Part shown: positions 42,701-48,934 of the stretch, piece after piece
How positions within the stretch are numbered: the stretch's first letter is position 1
How the letters are laid out: each line of letters begins with the position of its first letter
Source of the DNA: an uncultured Prevotella sp.
Lineage (GTDB): Bacteria > Bacteroidota > Bacteroidia > Bacteroidales > Bacteroidaceae
Direction of reading: 5' to 3'
Assembly: GCA_944321295.1 (NCBI GenBank)
Contig: CALUKU010000017.1
Span: 1-64,000, forward strand
DNA length: 64,000 bases
Made by a program: the position numbers and the translations under genes
Notes under the pieces: model-generated
The model's input: only the letters and a program-made list of their open reading frames with translations
Databases searched by the model: none
What the model was told of the DNA's origin: nothing

Positions 42701-45700
42701 AAAATGCATCTTGACAATGTGGAAATAGTAACTGACGCTTCCATTTTGCAAGGGCGCCGCGCTAATGCAAAAGGTTTCTTTTCAAGGAGTACAGGTAAGA
42801 TAACTATCGTCATACCGAACAACACGAGCATATTCGACGTAGAACAGACATTGTTGCATGAAGCCGTGGCCCACTATGGTTTACGCAGATTGTTCGGAGA
42901 GCATTTTGATACGTTCATTGACAATGTATATAATAATGTAAGTCCTGAATTGAAGCAAAGAATTGACGCCATGTCGCAAGAACACGGCTGGAGTACACGG
43001 GTTGCTACGGAAGAATACCTTGCATCGCTTGCTGAAAATACGAATTTCGAGGATATGGATGCAAGCTGGTGGGGCAAGATAAAACAATTCTTCTTGCAAA
43101 TGCTTCATAAGATAGGTTTTGAGGACTTCTCCGGCGTTACCTTATCAGACAACGAGCTTCGCTATCTCTTATGGCGCAGTTACGAGAATTTGGCAGAACC
43201 GGGACGATACCGCAGTATTATAGGCGAAGTAAGGGATATAAGCAAGCAACACGAGATGAAAGTCGGAAATTACAATACAACGGATGATGTCATATCAAAT
43301 GCTGCGGATAGGGCTAATGAGCCTAATGAGTCGAATACGCCAAGGATGGACGAGGAGAACAGACGGTTTAACGATGAGCTGGACGCATTGAATGAGGAAA
43401 ACGCCGACAATGTTGCCTTATCGTTAGGCAGACCGTCTGCCATACTTCGAGCGGCAGGTGTTGAGGATAAGCCAATGAAATTGTACGGCAACAAAGTTAT
43501 TAAGAAGATGAAAAAACATGGCTTTAAATTGGATGAGTTGCATGACTTACCGAAAGCAGTGGCCGACCCAATAGCGGTATTCAATAATTACCAAAAGGAT
43601 GGCAATCGCTCAATACTTACAGAAATGACTATTGGCGACAAGAATATTCTTGTAAGCATAACAATTGGTAAAGGGAATGACGTAGATTTCAACATTGTTT
43701 CATCCGTATTCGGAAAAGGAAAATCCAATATCATAGATTGGATAAACAAAGGCTATACCGCTTATATAGACAAAAAAAGAACTCTCAACTACTTGCACTT
43801 CTCCGAGAGAAGTATCTCGGAAGCCTCAAGTAATCGAGAGCTTTTATCTGCTGCAAATATAGTAAAAAACTTTGAAAATCCAAGCTTTGAAAGTGAAAAT
43901 GTTGACGACGATGTACTTTATAGAGAAGCAGAGGAAGCAGAAAACGATTTGCTGAAAAACTGGAGGGAACAATACGACAGACGTACATTAAGCGCTGCGT
44001 TCAAATTCAGGGAAGCCGCTCAAGACGGTATGAGAAGTGTCAGCATATTGCAGGATGTAATCTCAAAGGAAACAGACAGTCCTATAAAAGAAGACGAAAA
44101 CGTATGGGGACTGCAAAACAGGTTGAGCAGTACGAATAAGTACGAGCAAGACTATTATTATGAGAACTACTATAAGCCGTTGATGCGGGAAGTAGGCAAT
44201 CTTGTAAAGGCTGGCGCCAAGTATGACGAGTTAGGTCGAAATATGAGCGAGGCCGAAGACGACATACTCAAGTATCTCATATCCAAGCACGGCATTGAAA
44301 GAAATGCCCACTTTAGGAATGTTGCAGCAGCCGAAGCAAGACGCCCCTATGAAGAAAGAATAGCGGAAATAAGAAAGTCGGTGGAAGACGGCGAAATAAC
44401 ACAAGAAGCAGCAGACGAACAAATTGACAAGCTGTCAGAGCAAGCAAACGAAGCAGAAGAAAAGTCAAGGATTGATACCATAACGAGGGATTACTCCGGA
44501 TTGTCCGAATTATATGAAGACAAGATCATGTTTGACACAATGGCACAGGAGTATGTCAATAACTTCGAGAGTAAGTTTGACACAACCGAATTGTGGAACA
44601 AAATCAATGCTGCGACAAAAGCCACGTTACGAAAGACATATGAAAGCGGCCTAATATCACGAAAGCAATATGAGGCGACACGTGACATGTATGAATATTA
44701 CATACCGTTGAGAGGTTGGAGCAATGACGTAGCAAGCGAGATGTACAATTATAAAGGCCAACAAGGCGTTGGCGGCAGGATAATGAAGCGGGCAAAAGGC
44801 CGTAAGAGCCTTGCCGAGAACCCGTTGGCCGTAATAGGACGGATGGGACAAGACGGCATACTACAAGCCAACAAAAACAAAGTGAAGCAGCGTCTTTATA
44901 ATCTTGCCGTTGCACATCAGACATCATTGCTGTCATTAAAGAAACAATGGTATGAAAATGTAGGGACAGATGAAAATCCCGAATGGGAAAGAGTATATCC
45001 CGAGTTAAGAGCAGACATGAGCGCAGACGAAGTGTCAGACGCAATAGAAGCTTTTGAGGAAAATATGAGAGAACTGCGTGAAGACGGCAGGGCTACCCAA
45101 CGGCGTGAAGGTCTTACATTAAGCTATCATACGACAAGTGCACAAGAGCAGCAGCACCGTGTAAACGTAAGCATAGGAGGCCGTGAATACAATATTTACG
45201 TAAACGGCAATCCACGAGCTGCGCAAGCGATAAACGGAGAGTTGCGCATGGATGAGGGCGATAGCAGTATAGTACAACGTGTAAACCGTTGGTTGGCAAA
45301 CGTATATACAAGTCTTAACCCGGAGTTTGTGGTTACCAACTATGAACGTGACGCAGGTTTTGCGGCTGCGATTGTAGCGTCAACGGAAACTCCACAATAT
45401 CAAGCAGATTGGATAAAGAACATGGCAAGATTTAATCCGCTCACGACAGGCGTGTATATAAATTCACTTATCAACAAGGCAATAAAAGGCAGGGTAAATC
45501 CCGACAATACAACAGAGCGATATATGCAGGAATTCCTTGCTAACGGCGGTGAAACGGGATTTACAAACATGCTGACTGCCGATGACTACAAAAAGTTGAT
45601 TAACAAAGAAATAAAGAATGTAAATACAGGAATTACGGCAAAAAAGGCAGCACGAGTATTCAGCGGTGCAGTGCAAAGAGCGAACCGAGTATTTGAAGAT

Positions 45701-47014
45701 GCGACACGTTTTGCAACGTATGTAACATCACGAGAGCAAGGTAGAAGCATAGACGAGGCGATACGTGACGCAAAGGAAATATCACTCAACTTCAATACCC
45801 GTGGGGCGGACGGCATGAGAAATGACGGCATTGTATATAAGTTTTTCAGGAACTTGCGTCATTGGGTGATATTTACCAATCCGAGCATACAAGGTTTGAA
45901 CAAAGCAGGCGTAGCCTTTAGAAACCACCCCGTAAGAAGTACAATTGCGATAGCCGGATTGCCTGTCCTATTGGGTTATGGCATGGCTGCCTTAGCGTCA
46001 GCCTTGCTTGGCGATGATGACGACGAAAAAGTACGTGAGTCTTATATGGATTTACCCAAATGGGTAAGAAGGACAAATATTTGCATACCCATCGGCGGAA
46101 CAAAATTTGTAACAATACCGCTAAGCTACGAGTTGCGTGTAAGCTATGGAATGGGTGAAATGTTTTGGGAGATAGAGCAAGGTCTTATAGAGCCGAGTGA
46201 ATTGGCGAAAGAAACGCTGACACAGATAAGCGACTTGCTGCCATTGTCGTTTGCAAGTGGTACTGTCGCACAAAATGTATCACCGACAATTGTAAGGCCG
46301 TTGGTTGACATCATACAAAACAAAGACTTTACAGGAAGGCCGATATGGCGTGAAAACACATTCAATCAGAATATGCCCGAATACACAAAGGCGTATGCAG
46401 GTACGGCAAAATGGTTTACCAAAAGTGCCGAAGTTTTGAATAACACCCTCCCGAAGTTTTGGATAAAAGATTATCCTTCACCAGACAAATACACTCCAGG
46501 AGCGTTGGATATAAATCCGGCCATAGTAGAGCATTTGTTTGACAGCTATTTAGGCGGATTATACACGTTCCCTGCAAAAGCTGCTAAAACCATAAGTATG
46601 GTATGGGATGAGGATATGAGAGATGTAAGAAATATTCCTTTTATCAACAGAAACCTTAAAGACAGCAGAAGCGGTAATCCTATTAACAGGAGTGCCGGTG
46701 ACAGGTATAATACATACATGCGTGAATACCGGTTGTCAAAACAACGATGGAACGGCTACAGAAGGGAAACAAACCACGGCGTGACAGACTTCTTGGATAA
46801 GTTGATTAATTTCGGTAATACTCCACAAGGTCAGAGGATGTTTATTATTGACGGTTATAAGAAAAGTTTGGACGACATAGACAAACAGATTAAAGATATG
46901 GGTCAATATGAAGGCTACGGCGGTGACGAAGAGCGTAAACGGTTGAAAGAGTTGAGCGACTCGTTGAAACAGGAGCTGGTGAACAAGCTCGACAGCGTGT
47001 CGATACAAAATTAA
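30743..47014 (+). CDS. giant phage polyvalent protein, 5,423 residues
   Basis: Regions in order, by residue: two 29-residue N-terminal units (8-25 and 37-54, N-D-Y-D-LGSEQ-x-F); membrane-active Gly/Ala helices near 455-500 and 665-690; a MuF-C-like domain (about 1376-1526); a pyrophosphatase-like InPase domain (about 1680-1800, GDHIDVYLSDNP); LPD region (about 2070-2122); N6-adenine methyltransferase (LEPSAGNGAL near 2387, TNPPFGS near 2445); strawberry-notch-type helicase (GVGKGR near 2805, DESH near 2961, GRIDRTGQ near 3347); zincin-like LLHEAVAHYG near 4037; a second MuF-C-like domain (about 4230-4380); LPD38-like C-terminus (about 4850-5310). Polyvalent proteins are thought to enter the cell with phage or element DNA and protect it. 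Linkers contain repeat-encoded inserts and two +1-frame ORFs. Membership is clear; domain borders are estimates. Confidence 0.85.
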   Translation: MAQDNIKNLYEALKNDYDLGSEQEFRNSLKDANNRRNLYSAIENDYDLGSEQDFEKSLGYGNTGSAGSAERTESAGTFTQEEYGKLSPTAQEVAQGVGVAPQTNNKPNKANGPDTPRMQFVPEAENVVMATPTAETLKKYPWLKADEAVPFDRNTGEPLHTWVDEQGNPISQRDLDVRRAKEEITGEKEYMRKTPASLQLPGGTTRGVRLDGSISGYVDNMMKQQYGDDYANKQYTTKDGRQISGTELLNETAQETYNELNEELRAARIDMLLSDDEEQKKQLVDNLSKKWNGVISEQSLSEALNDKETAREDLVAMAGDEIEKARADERRIRAEMDRRGAELDSQTSPFADQTFNVRGVDSEYRFLTAELNAVQDRIKSWEAVRDSKDVGLLRGLANTAGNIRTWDLGMSDFNTGLALLTSRGEKRQELVNLLGGAQKAASLEDQTTNNIYRWAKIAGESLPFAATFMATGGGFANIGKAAGNRALRIAERRAIDGLAKNVVKNMGVGLGEVASSYLLATTAQGLGTAGDIMRRRTGEIQQGSDGNYELVNGSSWGEAVYKGATAAAIENYTEMLGAHINIGKNVMNFLPKIGMGRVSDWFLKAGKQNWYNTTKEWLSRMGVNGYGGEVLEEEIAIPLNAILVGDNPLLFGNGGLLDKDTQIDILGGMALSIAGMNAGTLAAYGTQRGVYAAMTANDERRLNNADATALEVLGNKWNDIKDDIDNTPNDAMPELMKEYAADETMSKEEKEAVGGYITSLLRSRGHNLGQNAVMQADEEERTVLNNNLTPEEQQNVHEDGMIHTVLLYPTAENGGEPQEVFITKGNVVMRGDGTVDTEASSDAIYYKGSDGQVHMTSPDKIQSVNEPVSIEEYAAADAVNEPNMPNEPNTMEGFAVGDEVNVNIGGNNYTATVQGTDGNGNVQVYYQNEDGIDVPATFTIDELRNMNRPNDEQPPMGGAGAIVEEPVVEIGNSAENILQNDGFSTGNSNISAENIPTEEESTESIESAGNDAEEIIPTDEDGNPRYYDAPVEATIADLYDGSLDDAEVQGFIDANINEAQKKYDNIQKKAPKIGTNKAKYLEQKRKWQADVDEAKRVLDYWNEVNTQKESITHTTPQEIEAAQAELSGQNAREEYTAMRENVPTNPVAVASDFIRGAKITPESFRAETGYGAGEQRRFVGMIATEQNGGKSIDRLAEELVSYDNAELNGVTFNGDTSTAKDAILEALQGASTRGELAVDNTAEQERYVEARRAELDAQYMEAYGMTYEDYLAYEEQKLPEMLRKYANFDEVEFYNLYADEIEQSLNARINEQGNDTTGEEPRAGGGDEVLPGERTDNARGSAGGTEQGTEVPAGVQGTVEDGAISEETSIGNGQSTFIDVIRTLYTRGKEVASRLFSMKFFDVATTPKFMKDLGLRGDKFTIRYGVISRHFNKDNEHDLSEEIWEQLPTAIQNPFAITRYFTDENRKQQKGYRLYTTLQLGNGSYVVVSAEVKNAGRDLEVNAINTVFGRNVLSDVHDELIYTSETITPEQQSLLNGNNPRQYPANRELSESKDTQTSTNEQTIGEKFAQNEKEAEHEAELASRVEVRDDDWQEGDNDKPTYKRSIIIDGKHTATQVDQPDKYGHYTGSYFEFDNKRFGNIAEIVDYIDNGHTLASKIAQAEAETDTEPTEAQKEAGNYKKGHVKIDGFDVTIENPKGSVRSGKDADGTPWSVTMNNTYGYIRGTEGVDGDHIDVYLSDNPTEGNVFVIDQVNSDGSFDEHKVMYGFNSAEEARDAYLANYSPGWQGLGTITEVTKDEFKKWVGSSHRKTKPFAEYKSVKKEGGQNKGENIQSDAYDDAYNKTYAALADALKGNIPNIKNIKSKIRNYKKRIKILQEGAAIGVNSDEELHKVENSVEKLRGEQKAYEDILQEINERMAADESQTLSINDVKAVNDGDLIFTEPKTSATNEGLEYNPIWQYSVSVDKQTGRTTLKRDDVSGPIPIGDARFTLNADSPQEMLDILRNPNNGMQDVLDAVGVTLENKANIRAIEEEERKKNSSSKNSGQFGLVSDERMEELKKRLKQKVLGQMNMGIDPEILTIGMELTAGYIDRGIKTFADYAKVMIDDLGDAIRPYLKSFYNGARDLPEVQEAGLSEEMTPYDDVRTFDVANFDKENVNALETMQMAVQEREATRQADEAKERITGKRSGRSTKRRSKKAVTLIADLFDPTRNKEEKAKSADDIAESVTEVTGPTSLKSDEELSGNSIDYQKRAEEEKNFVGEIAGEISFKASQKQAGNEYTPLTMTSIKKLLQKYDTLKDLSTTDIQELVELAMTQLSRLAANDAVHSKNAGLQRAGYENIVTLYEAQPTLNARDSSRVERQQYSTPTPYGYVMGQFVMAGKDVTSVLEPSAGNGALTIAFAPEIVHVNDIDERRLANLRTLGYGQITGQNALLPFEGEKVDAVLTNPPFGSTTQKEFDGIFKISSLEGLMAINALDSMKDDGRAAIIIGGNTEYRENGVMKPKDMQFFGYLYSHYNVVDVINMDGDMYARNGTKYPVRIILINGRKTGDFKRVIPPVRNKGRAEQVKTFDELYKRVQDDILQLQQVENTTAGSNGEAETTDRGSREKDGENNNRANTGNRTEPIRTSEDGGSTQSRNNTAQSSKQERARSRSEQGATARMDNEHGRNAGSIDNVPQQQSARRNEQRSGNVDDEQGRNGGNDGRNTPAQPASNGGRLAVGLTDEKVAYPNRSQSATLMSVVPANQAQVLASSLEEIGDVDQFLVDQLGYSSKEELFSYLAAEQIDSVALAINQMNKGNGFIIGDMTGVGKGRQGAAIIRYAVRQGKKPIYFTQKPALFADNYRDLSDIGSGDLRPFIIASSKDGIITDANGNVVHKLPTKKETERVFDYVLKNGTLPDEYDYAITTYSQIQNGTKEYEAKGNKIEEKNKSYKKTKIPAADVSGQQRRNAIEALSKGNIMILDESHTVGGQGGGAMFMQYLMPDVSGVTFLSATFAKRADNMPLYAMRTALSESGMKPNEMIEAILRGGVTLQEIMSKQLVQSGQMIRRERSFQGVTIDWMPVSEEADKKQREQFDEVANIFNDIRAFQDDYIKPLVTQMSEDLAEVGSFSDIKRGTEAMGVKNTPFASKMYNLVNQLLFALKADAVADRVIWNLQHGFKPVVSFTNTMEGFLADAPKDTPMDKIPNFSLTLLRALDGVMRYQVTNADNETSGSEFRLSDLSPEGRAKYNEIHDRIMNMSANLPISPMDAIKMKIEDAGYSVGEITGRTTELTKDDDGKYIVRNRTDRDKKAAARDFNSGKIDVLMINKSGSTGISLHSSPKFADQRQRVMVFAQFQQDINDEVQMRGRIDRTGQIYRGKYEYIVSSIPAEQRLQMMFKAKLKSLDANTTSSQKSKFNEMQVVDYLNKYGDEVTWQYMLEHPELSEKLGDPLKMLSGKGEDNTNNSRGGENIKPQDDCAAKIARYLPFLPVKEQEEVFKDITEAYQVKIQLLNDAGENDLEITTMPLRAQTKKRSIWRRGKAPNSGNAFADNTYLEEVEVDVLKKPMKANEIKSMVSRMADGKDFETWRNEKRSQISDYYNKKINDLRYKLTEQADKRVEKQRERFIKSAKKARESGKNTFTDAEIADQAQIAVESVRKDADERMEKQIGAIEKRRNELIEVLDMFTPLEPLVIPLDLREDAVQTTFTPSYGTFVGYKFSKEFSPSTSTAIFATLDGRRKVELPLRSERIFNGIRMQTAMNSYLLGDINMENWNSKVPTKSRRTAYIVTGNLLQALVDTEKDARTKGYLISYSTIDGDTRQGILMPERFNPNDLRNSVPISSRLQQIRNGEKTESEDGKISVAITPGWRSGYILRVPKSTQAGAKYFTDNELRNLVDNNEFETRGNNMVANFGDEQLPQVLDRLDKLGVTVLQESSLEEVGNDGISVNEEEALLRSGEGTLTDDELANANDPTSRFLGRSTRTARQRREFAERERGRMVDRVNELAEKMHLDNVEIVTDASILQGRRANAKGFFSRSTGKITIVIPNNTSIFDVEQTLLHEAVAHYGLRRLFGEHFDTFIDNVYNNVSPELKQRIDAMSQEHGWSTRVATEEYLASLAENTNFEDMDASWWGKIKQFFLQMLHKIGFEDFSGVTLSDNELRYLLWRSYENLAEPGRYRSIIGEVRDISKQHEMKVGNYNTTDDVISNAADRANEPNESNTPRMDEENRRFNDELDALNEENADNVALSLGRPSAILRAAGVEDKPMKLYGNKVIKKMKKHGFKLDELHDLPKAVADPIAVFNNYQKDGNRSILTEMTIGDKNILVSITIGKGNDVDFNIVSSVFGKGKSNIIDWINKGYTAYIDKKRTLNYLHFSERSISEASSNRELLSAANIVKNFENPSFESENVDDDVLYREAEEAENDLLKNWREQYDRRTLSAAFKFREAAQDGMRSVSILQDVISKETDSPIKEDENVWGLQNRLSSTNKYEQDYYYENYYKPLMREVGNLVKAGAKYDELGRNMSEAEDDILKYLISKHGIERNAHFRNVAAAEARRPYEERIAEIRKSVEDGEITQEAADEQIDKLSEQANEAEEKSRIDTITRDYSGLSELYEDKIMFDTMAQEYVNNFESKFDTTELWNKINAATKATLRKTYESGLISRKQYEATRDMYEYYIPLRGWSNDVASEMYNYKGQQGVGGRIMKRAKGRKSLAENPLAVIGRMGQDGILQANKNKVKQRLYNLAVAHQTSLLSLKKQWYENVGTDENPEWERVYPELRADMSADEVSDAIEAFEENMRELREDGRATQRREGLTLSYHTTSAQEQQHRVNVSIGGREYNIYVNGNPRAAQAINGELRMDEGDSSIVQRVNRWLANVYTSLNPEFVVTNYERDAGFAAAIVASTETPQYQADWIKNMARFNPLTTGVYINSLINKAIKGRVNPDNTTERYMQEFLANGGETGFTNMLTADDYKKLINKEIKNVNTGITAKKAARVFSGAVQRANRVFEDATRFATYVTSREQGRSIDEAIRDAKEISLNFNTRGADGMRNDGIVYKFFRNLRHWVIFTNPSIQGLNKAGVAFRNHPVRSTIAIAGLPVLLGYGMAALASALLGDDDDEKVRESYMDLPKWVRRTNICIPIGGTKFVTIPLSYELRVSYGMGEMFWEIEQGLIEPSELAKETLTQISDLLPLSFASGTVAQNVSPTIVRPLVDIIQNKDFTGRPIWRENTFNQNMPEYTKAYAGTAKWFTKSAEVLNNTLPKFWIKDYPSPDKYTPGALDINPAIVEHLFDSYLGGLYTFPAKAAKTISMVWDEDMRDVRNIPFINRNLKDSRSGNPINRSAGDRYNTYMREYRLSKQRWNGYRRETNHGVTDFLDKLINFGNTPQGQRMFIIDGYKKSLDDIDKQIKDMGQYEGYGGDEERKRLKELSDSLKQELVNKLDSVSIQN
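34671..34853 (+). CDS. nested +1-frame ORF inside the giant gene, first
   Basis: 60 codons (MNKEMTPQEKSRELAEAMKF..., ending RTELYLKKHR and a stop). It reads like a compact helical protein (CLEKGLITPEEVQAAQSKEQ), while the giant gene's own frame here is low-complexity Gly/Glu/Thr linker. It could be an overprinted gene or a captured gene fragment read out of frame. Expression is unproven. Confidence 0.35.
   Translation: MNKEMTPQEKSRELAEAMKFCLEKGLITPEEVQAAQSKEQKFQLACKARLRTELYLKKHR
38526..38900 (+). CDS. nested +1-frame ORF inside the giant gene, second
   Basis: 124 codons from ATG 38526 (frame open from 38478), in the linker between methyltransferase and helicase. The reading EEAVRKTVKTIIEQTLETGQ, NKAQLLEWIMSTEEMQEALI and TVETLLLNLRPTEGDWQ is helical and protein-like. 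The giant frame here is Asn/Gly/Ser/Arg-rich and disordered. Same relative frame (+1) as the nested ORF at 34671. Purine-rich DNA can create Glu/Lys-rich frames by chance, so the case needs homologs. Confidence 0.4.
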   Translation: MEKPKPPTEEAVRKTVKTIIEQTLETGQNPYEQARMAEVHNQETILPNPVSKKEQEAEANKAQLLEWIMSTEEMQEALIMFRNSNPQEGTSNEVETWTMSKEETEEMTVETLLLNLRPTEGDWQ

Positions 47015-47023
47015 AATTAAAGA

Positions 47024-47056
47024 CTCCACAAACTTGTGCTTGTGGAGCTTTTTATT
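47024..47056 (+). terminator. terminator after the giant gene
   Basis: CTCCACAA (47024-47031) and TTGTGGAG (47040-47047) pair perfectly, followed by CTTTTTATTT. It lies 10 bp after the stop of the giant gene and ends the last phage transcript. Confidence 0.85.
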
Positions 47057-47093
47057 TATATTTGTGATGCAATAAGTAAAAACGAATTGACTG

Positions 47094-47115
47094 CCTGCAC
47101 AATACCTGCACAATA
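47094..47115. repeat. tandem 11-bp repeat near the right phage end, possible integrase arm sites
   Basis: CCTGCACAATA occurs twice back to back (47094-47104 and 47105-47115) in the AT-rich 100 bp between the last phage gene and the interrupted host gene. Direct repeats at this position are typical of tyrosine-integrase arm-binding sites beside attR. The integrase gene itself is not in the window, so the role is inferred. Confidence 0.45.
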
Positions 47116-47163
47116 AAAATAATAAAATATAAATTATTGATATTTAATATTTTACAAATATAG

Positions 47164-47802
47164 TTTTACACCTGGGGGGCGCAGGCCGACAAGAAGCAAC
47201 AGCAGTACCGCGAGTATGACGACCGCCGCTTCGAGCAGGAATACCGCGAACACCGCGAGGCGGCGACGCGCGGCAACGACGCTTACGGCTATGATGACTA
47301 CAGCGGTTTCGACCCCGAGGGGCGCGGCGACGACGTGCTTTACGACTTCAACGGCTCCGACTATACGGGCGACTACACCGCCACAAGGCCTAAGGACGTG
47401 GTGCCGTCGGTGCGCTACGACGGCATAACGGCGCCCCGCCGGCACGACGCCCTCCCGCTGGAGGTGCGCAACGCGCGCTTCGTTGACGACAACGAGGACC
47501 ATGCGCTCAACGCAGGCGAGATGGGCAAGGTAATCTTCGAGGTGTACAACAGGTCTGACGAGCCCGTCTACGACGTGCAGCCGATGGTGGTTGAAACCAG
47601 CGGCAACCGTCACGTCAAGATATCAAACACCATCCACGTGGAGCGCATCATGCCCGGCAAGGGCGTAAGATACACGGCCGTGGTGAAGGCCGCCAAGCGG
47701 CTGAAGGACGGCCGGCTGACGTTCAGGGTGTACGCCGTCAGGGGCAACGACGGCACGGCCTCCAACGTAAGCGAGTTCGACATCCGGGCCAGCAGGCGGT
47801 AA
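47164..47802 (+). pseudogene. host gene truncated at its 5' end by the phage
   Basis: The frame is open from just after TAG at 47161 to TAA 47800-47802 with no ATG at its start; the first possible start is GTG 47335. Codon use and G+C switch abruptly from phage AT-rich sequence at about 47,160. The protein part has a Gln/Arg/Asp-rich segment (KKQQQYREYDDRRFEQEYRE), an acidic Tyr/Gly-rich region and a C-terminal beta-sandwich-like domain (EVRNARFVDDNEDHALNAGE..., KGVRYTAVVKAAKRL), as in CARDB-like surface proteins. The missing 5' part should flank the left phage end outside the window. Confidence 0.7.
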
Positions 47803-47825
47803 GCCTCGGCCCGGATTGCCTTTTT
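47782..47825 (+). terminator. terminator overlapping the 3' end of the interrupted gene
   Basis: ATCCGGGCC (47782-47790) pairs with GGCCCGGAT (47808-47816), with inner AGGC/GCCT, followed by TGCCTTTTT. The left arm is within the last codons. Confidence 0.75.
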
Positions 47826-47900
47826 ACGCCCGCCCGCAGGCACCTGTCCTGCAGCCTGCCGCATATTTAATAAAAATTGAATTTCCGCAAAGAGCCAAGT

Positions 47901-48033
47901 AGTTATCGGGAGTTAACGGGAGTTAGGCTCCTGATGGTCGCCGGAGTTAACTGACATTACCTACAAAAGCTATTGTCCGTTAACTCCCTGAACGAACGCA
48001 GTGAGTGATTACTTCAGTTAACTCCCGATAACT
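47901..48033. repeat. intergenic inverted repeat of GGGAGTTA units
   Basis: AGTTATCGGGAGTTAAC (47901-47917) and GTTAACTCCCGATAACT (48017-48033) are perfect 17-bp arms; further GGAGTTAAC and GTTAACTCCC units lie between. No gene is seen in 47,826-48,178. Probably a Bacteroidales dispersed palindromic element. Confidence 0.7.
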
Positions 48034-48178
48034 ACACGCATTTGGCAAAATGCGTACATTCATTTAATAAAACATAAAATTACACCTTATTTTATATTTC
48101 CATCGGTCTGTTTTTTGCGGAAAGCCGTATTTTTGCACGGAAAATAGACGTAAAACCTATTTGTTTCTGATTGCATTT

Positions 48179-48859
48179 ATGTTTAGACATCTTATTTATT
48201 GCATCATTGCGGCAGGCGTGCTGTGCTCATGCGGGACGTCGAGGCGTGCCGCTTATTTCCGCGACCAGCCGGCCGACAGCGCCGTAACGATAGCTCCGCC
48301 ACAAGAGATAAGGCTCAGACCGTACGACAGGATATCCATCGTAGTGAGCAGCCGCGACCCTAAGTTGGCCGCCTTGTTCAACCTGCCCGTAGTGGCCGCC
48401 CTGGCCGCCGGCAACGACACGATAAGCGCGCAAGGGCTGGCAAAATACACGGTGAACGCCAAGGGCTGCATCGACTTCCCCGTGATGGGCGCCCTGCACG
48501 TGGCCGGACTGACGCGCGACTCTATCGCGTCGATGATTAAGCGGCGGCTGGCCGACGGGCAGCTTCTGGCCGACGGCGTGGTGACCGTCGAGTTCGACAA
48601 CCTCTGTCTGTCAGTGCTCGGCAAGGTGAACCGCCCCGGACGCTTTAAGATCACGCGCGACTGCGTCACCATTCTCGACGCCGTAGCCATGGCGGGCGAC
48701 GTGGCCAAGGGTGCCAACCGCCGCAAGGTGGTTGTCGTCAGGCATGAAGACGGCCGCCAAGTGTCCTACCGCATCGACCTCACCTCGGCCGAGAGCATAT
48801 ACTCGTCGCCCGCATACTACCTGCGGCAGAACGACATCGTCTACGTAACGGGCAAATAA
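48179..48859 (+). CDS. polysaccharide export outer-membrane lipoprotein (Wza-like)
   Basis: 226 residues from ATG 48179 (an upstream TTG reading is less likely). A lipobox ends in LCSC near residue 17. The polysaccharide-export domain follows (RLRPYDRISIVVSSRDPKL), then a SLBB-type repeat (LCLSVLGKVNRPGRFKIT..VTILDAVAMAGD) and a C-terminal NDIVYVTGK. The protein forms the outer-membrane channel for capsule or exopolysaccharide. The adjacent Wzc-like kinase gene completes the export pair. A TATTTTTG box at 48128-48135 may be its promoter. Confidence 0.9.
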   Translation: MFRHLIYCIIAAGVLCSCGTSRRAAYFRDQPADSAVTIAPPQEIRLRPYDRISIVVSSRDPKLAALFNLPVVAALAAGNDTISAQGLAKYTVNAKGCIDFPVMGALHVAGLTRDSIASMIKRRLADGQLLADGVVTVEFDNLCLSVLGKVNRPGRFKITRDCVTILDAVAMAGDVAKGANRRKVVVVRHEDGRQVSYRIDLTSAESIYSSPAYYLRQNDIVYVTGK

Positions 48860-48934
48860 CCCGACAACACGCGACCGCACGCGACGGCGGCACAAGCGCT
48901 GCCCCGCACGCGGAACAGCATAACACGAAACATC

